A DNA stretch of 64,000 nucleotides from the NCBI GenBank assembly GCA_025677835.1, contig JAIXMR010000078.1, positions 62,001 to 126,000 of the forward strand, given 5' to 3'. The translations under genes and the position numbers were made by a program. Of the stretch, positions 56,761-64,000 are shown one piece after another (position 1 is the stretch's first letter; each line of letters begins with the position of its first letter). The notes beneath the pieces are model-generated. The model did not search any database and had not been told where the DNA came from. It saw only the letters and a program-made list of their open reading frames with translations. The DNA comes from Sporodiniella umbellata. Lineage: Eukaryota; Mucoromycota; Mucoromycetes; Mucorales; Rhizopodaceae.

Positions 56761-56871
56761 ACACACACACACACACATTTTAAAGCGTTTTAGTAAAAAG
56801 AAAAGCTTTGGCTTATGTATCTGGATATTCTCTAGGCACCTTACACTTCTGTTTCCAAACTGTCTAGACAT
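56222..56871 (-). CDS. Bet1-like SNARE (Qc), ER-Golgi transport
   Basis: Small tail-anchored SNARE for ER-to-Golgi or intra-Golgi vesicle fusion. A first exon reads MSRQFGNRS (56871..56845). A central exon gives SYQNLHNRSALLGDAGEGRQ then MNDRDLDHLESQNDEEITGLSAKVKLLKN. Further exons give ITGKIGDEIRYGNGLLDNM and NDQFSSTGSILGKTMNNFKVMA, with heptads of a SNARE motif and the central zero-layer position in GDEIRYGNGLLD. The C-terminal anchor is MWFCLSLFIVCVILFFYYWFF and a stop at 56222. The order and the STGxxLGKTMxxFKxMA end match Bet1. The joint between exon 1 and exon 2 crosses an intron with a TG repeat and a T run of about 33 nt directly before the acceptor; no phase-consistent donor was found, so the first exon is provisional. 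Confidence 0.8.
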
Positions 56872-56943
56872 CTCTCTACGTGTACAAAAAGAAAAAGAAG
56901 AAAAAAAAAAAAAAAAAAAAAAAAGACGACCTTTAATTTTTAT

Positions 56944-58402
56944 TTATTTTAAACATTTTTGAGTTTCCGTCGACCATACTTTAACCCAGTCAATGGCCAA
57001 TGCACGTTCGTTTCCTTCACCCCATGTGGATAGCCATTGATCTTTTGCCTCATAGAATTGATTGGGAGCAAGCGGATGTTTGTTTTGCCACGGTTTGGAA
57101 TCATGGTCTGGCCAGAACCCATTGACACCACCCACTGCCAGATTCAAGATCAGATAGAATTCTTGATCAAAAGGAGCAGAGATATCGCCCTCTTTCCATG
57201 GATTCATCGTCGTCTTTTCATCAAATTCTCCCTTTTCCCACGAAGAACGATCGAAATCTACCTGAAGCACGGTCTGTTCGTTGACATAGGTACGGAGACC
57301 TTCTCTAGACCATTCTAGACCGTACACATGAAAGTCGTCTGCAAAAGATCCTGAAATCTCGGCCTGTGTCAGTGCGTACTTGTTTAGATTAAAATTTGGT
57401 CCCCAATGTAAGGTGGATAACACCTGGGATCGATTTCCAAAAGGATAGTTTTCATTGCCTCGAGATTCCATCTAAAACAATAGTTAACAATCTATCTTCA
57501 CACTATTTTGGGTTCTTACAATATCAATTTCACCTTGAATTTCATAACAATAAAAATAAATAAAATCTTTCTTTTTTTTTTTTTTCACTTACCACTTGCA
57601 GGCCAAGAACCGTAAGCCGAATCGGTAGGCAGCATCCAAATAGCTGGCCTAGTAAAGTTAATACGGGTCGACATAGGATCCAAAAAGCACATACCATAGC
57701 CAATCACCTTTAGGTAATCGAGCTTTGACTTCGACTTTTCCATAACGTGTTGACATCGAATTGACCGTCCTTAGTCTACCTGATTGAATCGGGTTGATAT
57801 AGACACCTCCAGAGACAGCACCAGCAGTTCTTTCACATCCTATGGATTCCCTCTCATAAATAAAAAAAACCGTGTTTTGTTTTTGTTTTTTTTTTTCTGT
57901 ACCATAATTCGAATGATCTGTACAATCTTCTGAAGGTGAACCAGAATATAAAGAAATCCTTCCACCTTCTCTAACGCCATTTTCTCCCAACGAGTCCGAT
58001 GTCAAAGTAGGTTTGATGTATAGTATGCCGTCTTCTACAAATGTATTGGATCGATTATTGGTATAGTATTGAAATTCCCAATTTCCACCTCCACTCAGAG
58101 TAATCTCATGCTACAGACGTTTTTGTTATAGGACAGGCTATTTTTTTTTTTTTTTTCTTTCTTTCTTTTATTACCTGCCAGTTCTTGAAATTCAAATGAT
58201 CAAAATGGTCTTCAAATATCAAACACTGTTTGTCTTCATAAATATCGTGATGTGATAGGGTAGCGTCTGTAGAAGCCGCACGAAGAGGGGTTCGTAACCT
58301 ATGGTAAGGCTTCTTTTTTTGATATAGCTCTTGGTTCAATTCAAATCCAAAGATGCTACCACTACTAACAAGAAACAGAACAGACACAATAGATAGCTTC
58401 AT
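56944..58402 (-). CDS. Secreted GH16 family beta-1,3-glucanase-like protein (GNBP-related)
   Basis: Secreted glycosyl hydrolase family 16 protein that probably cuts or remodels beta-1,3-glucan. It starts with a signal peptide (MKLSIVSVLFLVSSGSIFGF). The conserved order is CLIFEDHFDHLNFKNWQ, HEITLSGGGNWEFQYYTNNRSNTF, CERTAGAVSGGVYINPIQSGRLRTVNSMSTRYGKVEVKARLPKGDW, WPAIWMLP, then the catalytic GEIDIMESRGNE, where E-x-D-x-x-E is complete. Later segments are FHVYGLEWSREGLRTYV, DQEFYLILNLAVGGVNGFWPD and WVKVW. These features match the beta-1,3-glucan-recognition/laminarinase branch rather than Kre6/Skn1, which carry a membrane anchor. Several introns under 100 nt, two with long T runs. Enzymatic activity is inferred from the intact acid pair. 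Confidence 0.9.
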
Positions 58403-58941
58403 ATGATAAGATAAAGAGAGAGAGAGAGAGAGAGAGAAAATAGAAACAAATCTTTCTGCCTTGGTTTTTTTTTTTTTTTTTTTTTTTGGTATTGCTTTTA
58501 GGAATGCTTATTTCGATTGACTATAAAAAGCCTCACAAACAAATCAATCGTTCTTTCTCATTGATTTAATCAATTAGAGCCTATACCGCTAAATGAACTT
58601 TGGTCTGGTTTAAAAGACCAAGGATGAATGGTTTCCTTTTTCAGTGAACCCTTTGTTTGATTATCCATGTGTTGTCCTCTGTCTTTTCCAAAGTGATGTC
58701 AAAAAAATAAAATAAAACAAAGTCAAAATACAGGGTCTGTTCAGCTCTTTTTTAAATATCTGATGTTATCAGAAATAAACTATCGGCTAAACAGAATGAT
58801 TCTTATATCGACTAAAAGACAGAAAATGTTTCCTTGTTTCAAAATATGATGTTTCTAAATCGTCCACCCTATGGACACACATTAAAGATAGAACAGTTTC
58901 CTGTCAATAGTAGCCTATCTTTTTTTTTTTTTTTGAGAAAA
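58403..58941. promoter_or_regulatory. Divergent upstream region of the GH16 and IPK1 genes
   Basis: Begins with a GA repeat (58411-58436, just upstream of the GH16 ATG on the minus strand), then a T run (58468-58487). It ends in a T(14) run just before the IPK1 ATG. No gene seen. Confidence 0.6.
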
Positions 58942-60099
58942 ATGTTGCATCTAACTCATTGGTGTAATAATGACTGGTCTTTTGTGGGTGAAGGCAATGC
59001 CAATATTGTTTTAAGATATTTAGGAAATGAGAAAGAATGGGTATAATAGATTCTATCTTTAATATTTATCTCAAAAAGAAAAAAAGATTGGCAAAGTATT
59101 GCGTATAAAAAAAGGTGTCAAATTTCAGTTATCCGATGCTGAGTATTCTCAACAATTCAATCAAAGAATCATTACACGCTTACTTGGCTCAGAGTTTGTT
59201 CTTCAATATGAAATCGTTAAAGTCAGCTTTGAATTTTTAAAAGCAATGATGAGTTCCATTCAGCGTCCAGAGGCTAGGCTAGACACAGGTGTTGATCTTG
59301 GCTCAACAGCTGCACTTGTCTTGAAAGATCTAACACAATTCATGACCGTTGAATTAAAAGTAAACCAACCAACAAAAAAAAAAAAACAGTAATCATCGAT
59401 TTCTCATTCTCTTCCTTGATATAGCCAAAATGGGGTTTCAAGCCTTGCTCTGAGTTTATAAAGCATTTAGACATAAAAACAAACCACTGTCGATTTTGTA
59501 TGCATTCTCATTACCGTCAGTTAGATATAGGCGACTACTGCCCATTGGATCTTTATTCGAGTGAACGTTTGAGAGTAGGCGGTGCTATCAGATCTCTTTT
59601 GGTCTCTGCCGACCTGAAAAAGACTCTCAAGGTATCCGTAGGCTCTCGATCCAAAGAAGAGATAGAGGAGATTCTGACTGAAGTGTTTATACAAGACCCT
59701 TTACTTTGTAAACTAAAGAAGCTTCAGCAAAGTCTGGATTCGTTAGACATCGAAGGGATTTTGCCTCTTTACGAGAAATACAAACCGGATCGTCTTTCCA
59801 TTTCAGCGTGGGAAGAGGTGGTCCAAAACTATATCAAAGGCTCATCACAAGGACTACAGAAAATATACGAATATGTGCTGTCAATGACCTTCAAAGATTG
59901 CTCGATTATCGTCAGTTTGAAACAAGTGGAATTTAAAGGCCCAAAAACAATACAAATTAAAGGACAATATATAGAATATGATAGTAAGGTTATCGATGTA
60001 GACTGTAAAGACATCAACAAGATCCCGTATTGGTTTGAACTAGATAAAAAAATAATAGAAAATGCTTTAAATTCTAAATTCAATAAACTTTGCAAATAA
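58942..60099 (+). CDS. IPK1: Inositol-pentakisphosphate 2-kinase (IPK1)
   Basis: Phosphorylates inositol pentakisphosphate at position 2 to form InsP6, which promotes mRNA export and other nuclear functions. Exons 58942..59040, 59087..59359 and 59425..60099 give 348 residues. Seen: HWCNNDWSFVGEGNANIVLRYLG (nucleotide-binding start), GKVLRIKKG (ATP-binding Lys), ELKPKWGFKP (the conserved E-x-K-P-K-W-G motif), a CRFCMHSHYR zinc-binding-like segment, and IGDYCPLDLYSSE. The C-terminal lobe contains DCSIIVSL, the Asp-bearing catalytic region, and a YWFELDKKII end. The upstream in-frame ATG at 58846 is separated by a T run, so the MLHLTHW start is preferred. Confidence 0.9.
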
Positions 60100-60961
60100 A
60101 ATCTACATGATAAAGTGTGTATGTGTTTTGCTTTTAGAGTAGATTGAAAAACACAGGACATAATTCTATCAAACAAAAAAAAAAAAGGGAGCTTTTAGGT
60201 CTGGAGATCCATCCATAATTTACGATAACAACCTATATTTTATATTGGGGTTTTTTTTTTATTTTTGTTTCGAACAAATCGATAAGCCAACAAATATCCA
60301 ATCAATGTTAATCTTATCTAAATAGCTCATCAAATGATATTCTTGATATGTATACAAGTTGAACTTGTTGGATTAAATTACTTCACCTCTCTCACAACAA
60401 ATTAAGGTTTTTCGTTTATGTAATGAAAGGCCACAAGCAGAAGTATTGGATATTGGTAGCAGAATTTCTACAGGAATACGTGCATGGGTATATATATGTA
60501 TGTGTGTATATATATATATGTTTTTGTATATATAAGCATAGTGTCAGCTGAGCGCTTTCTTTTGTTTTAATGTGCGCGTGACTAGTCTTTTTTTAAAAAA
60601 AAGAGCCAAAGTTATCTAAAGCTTCACCAGTTTTTGTTCTATTTCTCATCAGGTTCTCTATTAGTAATTTCCAAAGAGTCTTTAGGTCCAAAATAAGTAC
60701 TTTATATTTGCTTTGTTCAAAAATCTAAATGGGATTAGCATTTACTTGCTGAGTAAATATCAAAGAAAAAAAAAAAGTTTGTTTTTATTGATTTTTTTTA
60801 TATCAAAGTTACTGTTGAGCTCTTTCTATACAGAGTGTCGGCTTACTATTACTGTACATAAAAGAGCTAATTACACGTCTTTTGCAATAGCAGGAGTTTA
60901 TATATAAAACAAATATGCATGTATATAAATACATATATACATATATTTTCTTAGTTTGTTT
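60100..60961. other. Convergent 3' region, no gene seen
   Basis: AT-rich spacer with TA repeats (60493-60530, 60917-60948), a T8A8 tract (60590-60603) and A runs. Contains the 3' ends of IPK1 and the TCO89-like gene. No supported gene. Confidence 0.5.
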
Positions 60962-61924
60962 TTACACTTTATGAAACACTCTATCAAAAAACGAGCTAAT
61001 TAGACCATATGAATTGTTATCTTCTCTATTTGATTGTTCTTGCTGAGCTCTTGATAAGGCAATTGTTTTCAAGTGATGGTGCCGGTGAGCAATTTGCCTT
61101 TGTTCAAGATGCGGAACGTATGTTTGCTGTTTTGTATCGCTATGATCCAGACAACGAGATAAACTCATTCGAACTGGATCTTGATATCTCTTTATGCATT
61201 TATATTCCTTGCCTACAAGTTCCCATTCTTTGTTCAGCCGCTGCATGTTTTTGGGATGTATCGGGCTAGTTTCATCGTCCGTTTGTGCCTGTTGTCTTTG
61301 AAGCATCAGTTTTTGTTGTGTTCTAGAGATAGACGGGGGTTTGCTGTTGCGTGTCATTTGTAGTAGCGGTGTGATGTTTTCATGAGAACTGGACTTTTTG
61401 GGCGGCGAGTGGTGTGGTTCGTCATAGGAGGATGGCAAAAACTGGGATTTGAGAAGTTGCTTCTTTTTTACTTGTATCCCTTCTGTTGGCTCGGGTATAG
61501 TTGAATATGATATTTTGGGGACTACAAGATTTTGCGCTACAGCATTGAATGTTTGTTCAACGGGTGCTGCCACCGCTCGGTCGCTGAGTAAAGCTGGATT
61601 GTTAGATACAGGCTTCTCGGGTGGTTTTACGGACGCATTGGACTTTCTTCTAGTAAAACCAAGTCCTTTTCTATCAGAAGACAATCGGTGCAAAGATTTT
61701 TGTGATTGCGAACGGCGCATAGCAGGTCGATGGTCAGCATCGTCTGCATCTACTTCTGTATCTGTATGTGCATTCGCTCTGGCCATAGGTGCTAGTTTGG
61801 TGACATGGACTCGACCGCTTGAGCGTCTCTTAACGTGGTGCCGTGTATATTGTTTTCTTGTCTGTTTTTCCTGTACTGTTGGCGGCTCTTCTTCTTCACC
61901 CATAACAAATTTATTTTCTTTCAT
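60962..61924 (-). CDS. TCO89-like protein (putative TORC1 subunit)
   Basis: Single exon of 320 residues, mostly disordered, rich in Ser, Arg, Lys and Gln. Two segments look conserved: an N-terminal basic motif HHVKRRSSGRVHVTKLAPMA, and a C-terminal pair SRTQQKLMLQRQQA and KEWELVGKEYKCIKRYQDPVRMSLSRCL. The TQQKLxLQR followed by (Y)xxVxRYxxPxxxSLSR arrangement is what I recall for the fungal TCO89/DUF2457 family, whose yeast founder is a TORC1 component. The rest includes RRSQSQKSLHRLS and FTRRKSNASV, which look like kinase sites. Family assignment is from memory of the pattern only; the gene itself is well supported by its even codon use and lack of interruptions. Confidence 0.65.
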   Translation of the reverse strand: MKENKFVMGEEEEPPTVQEKQTRKQYTRHHVKRRSSGRVHVTKLAPMARANAHTDTEVDADDADHRPAMRRSQSQKSLHRLSSDRKGLGFTRRKSNASVKPPEKPVSNNPALLSDRAVAAPVEQTFNAVAQNLVVPKISYSTIPEPTEGIQVKKKQLLKSQFLPSSYDEPHHSPPKKSSSHENITPLLQMTRNSKPPSISRTQQKLMLQRQQAQTDDETSPIHPKNMQRLNKEWELVGKEYKCIKRYQDPVRMSLSRCLDHSDTKQQTYVPHLEQRQIAHRHHHLKTIALSRAQQEQSNREDNNSYGLISSFFDRVFHKV

Positions 61925-64000
61925 TTAAAAAGAAAAAAATGAAACTTTTTTTTCAATTGCGTTTTTCTAACCCCTCATTAACGATTTTTCAATTTTGATT
62001 GGCCTGTACTTTCCTTTTATTAGAATTATCAATTCTGATGTCATTGACATTGAGTAAAAATAACAACTGTGAAATATAAAAATAATTGATAAAAAAAAAA
62101 AAAAGGGGCGGGGGAGGGAAGGAATAGGATCGACCTTTGACATATGTGCTAAACAGCCTACTTTTAAATGAGTTACCAGTCTTTTCAACAGAAAAGTCAC
62201 TCTTAGCCCAATATCATCTATATCCCAGTTACAGTCAAATAAACAAAAGTGCCAGAAAGAGTATTACTACATGGCCTTAGTTATTTTTTCCAAGTAAAAT
62301 TGATTAGGTGTATATTTATATGTACGTATATTAATGCCTTGTGATAAGTATATCTCTAGTCAAGTTGTTTTTGTTTTGTGCATATCTAGTTATTAAAGTG
62401 TTGAAGCTTTCGGTAGCCTGGTTTCATCTTTTACTATTGCCAATTTAATATGCTAAAAAACATTATAGCTTAAAAAAAAAATATTGTTTCCTTTATATCA
62501 ATAAAAAGAAAAAGTAAAATACAATCTTATACGAAAAAACCCTGAAAAGTCACTGGCCTTTCTGTTTTTGTGGGTGAGAGAGCTTTGAAAACAAAAGTAG
62601 CACTTTTGCTTTTAATTGAATTTTTCTCTCTAAAACAGATCATTTGCTTTTTTGCTTATATAACTAGGTTTTCTAATAATGTATCCCCTTGGCATGCCGA
62701 GTTCTAAATGGTTTCATAAATTTATGCAATGTGCGCAGTTTTGATTTTGCATTTTAAAGCTCAAGTAAGCACCGACTCAAAAGAAGCGTTGAAAGGACTA
62801 TTAGTATGTTGACAGACTTTCTGTTGTCAGCATTATAGATTTTTTCTAAAAGTATTACTATAAGAATAGTTTTGATGTAAATTTATGTGATAAAGTCCAA
62901 GTATGTATATGTACACATTATTTGAGAACTCAAATTTTTAACATTTCATAAAGCTACTGTACGCATCCGATTGCTGTTTTTAAAGGTAGTAGTTTGTGCT
63001 TGTAAAGGAAAAAGAAAAAGCAAGTAAGCGACAAAGCATGATCACAAAAGGTAATATAGACAAGTAAAAGTAAAGGAGCAAAGACACATAGGTTTATTTA
63101 AAAGCAAAGTGTATGAGCTGTTAGCTTTTAGCTTACATCGGTATTTATTCCTAAAGTGTTTCAACCTTTTTGTTGTTCTAAATTCTTATTTCATGCCACC
63201 TTCTTTCTAATTGGTTTGCTTAATTTTTTTATTAAAACAAAAAGTAGCTACAATACAAGTAACACTATACAACAGGAGAATTTAATATTGTTTGCTATAT
63301 TTGTTTGATGCAAAGGTTCTAAAATAAAGCCTTTCATAGTGTTGAATTTACAACTTTCTATAGTTTCAGTAACATACATTACTGTAAGTTCAAGATTGAT
63401 TGATGTTGGTCTAAATTAGATTGAAATGAGTACACAAAAATTGTAGCCTCTTTGGTAATAGAACTGTTACTTATTTTTGGCAATTTTGTAGTTGGCCTTT
63501 GTTGTTCAATGATAGATCGTTTTTATTTTTTAGGGTACGCGTTTCTAAAAACTGTCAAAAAAAAAAAAAAACGTCGAAAAACTCCGAATGCAGCCTATGG
63601 GCCCACACAATATAGATTGTAAACTGGCACGATACATATAAAATAGTTATCTACTTGTCCCACTTTAGCCTTTAATATACTAAAACCATTCGGCAGGTAT
63701 GTGATACCCAAAAGAGATACATTGTAGGAACCCACTAATACAGCCTATCATAAATAAAAAGATTTTATTGTAGTTTCAGTCCGATAGACTACAATTTCAA
63801 GACCACACTAGCTTTTGGAGGGCACAGGCGATTTTAATATACATCAAACACAACAATAACCCTCTAACTAGGCTTTATTAATAGTTCATCAAAAGACAAC
63901 TCTAGTTGCGCATAAATTTAACAGCGTAAACTCTCAGTATTTTTTTATTCTGGTACAATAATTATCTACTCGTGAGCTACTTGTATTCTTTGAGACTGGC
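61925..64000. other. Intergenic to the window edge, no gene seen
   Basis: About 2 kb of AT-rich DNA. The first 250 bp are the upstream region of the TCO89-like gene and contain an A run at 62090-62104. No open frame with coding character, tRNA or repeat was recognised. Confidence 0.5.

Overview
The window is nuclear DNA of a filamentous fungus. It is AT-rich, with genes split by many short GT...AG introns (mostly 40-90 nt) and long T/A homopolymer runs between genes. The gene set (heterotrimeric G-protein subunits, a fungal Pkc1 with HR1-C2-C1-C1-kinase layout, chitin deacetylase, a MedA/DUF7082 regulator, an Ecl1-type protein, a TCO89-like protein) points to the fungal kingdom. Microexons, T-rich intergenic DNA and the protein style suggest Mucoromycota, probably Mucorales; species cannot be assigned by eye.

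Layout. 1-15.5 kb: 5' part of a G-alpha gene (minus), a GPI-anchored chitin deacetylase (minus), a QCR9-like respiratory subunit (plus), PKC1 (minus), an mRNA-export adaptor with a UAP56-binding motif and RRM (plus), about 4 kb without a convincing gene, then a MedA-like regulator (minus). 15.5-31 kb: gene-poor. It holds a 1.6-kb inverted-repeat element (23.08-24.71 kb), two small hypothetical genes and a LEA_2-like membrane protein. 31-41.4 kb: compact; NEDD8 protease, NAC-beta, an Ecl1-like small gene, a subtilisin-like protease, MEMO1, G-beta and RidA. 41.37-45.94 kb: a giant near-perfect palindrome with 1273-bp arms and a 2022-bp loop. It starts inside the last RidA exon, so the RidA 3' end is present twice in opposite orientation, and the loop carries a decayed 18S rRNA 3' fragment. 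46.5-62 kb: compact again; a coiled-coil protein, nucleolin/Nsr1, a four-finger C2H2 protein, Ste24 divergent from EIPR1 over a 128-bp gap, a Pcl-type cyclin, a Bet1-like SNARE, a GH16 glucanase-like protein, IPK1 and a TCO89-like protein. 62-64 kb: no gene seen.

Many genes concern growth signalling and the cell surface (G-alpha/G-beta, Pkc1, chitin deacetylase, GH16, cyclin, Ste24), but they are not arranged as a cluster and use both strands; this reads as ordinary fungal gene order. The most unusual structure is the palindrome anchored in RidA with its 18S relic. Exon boundaries were read by eye from splice signals and frame continuity; unresolved junctions are stated per gene.
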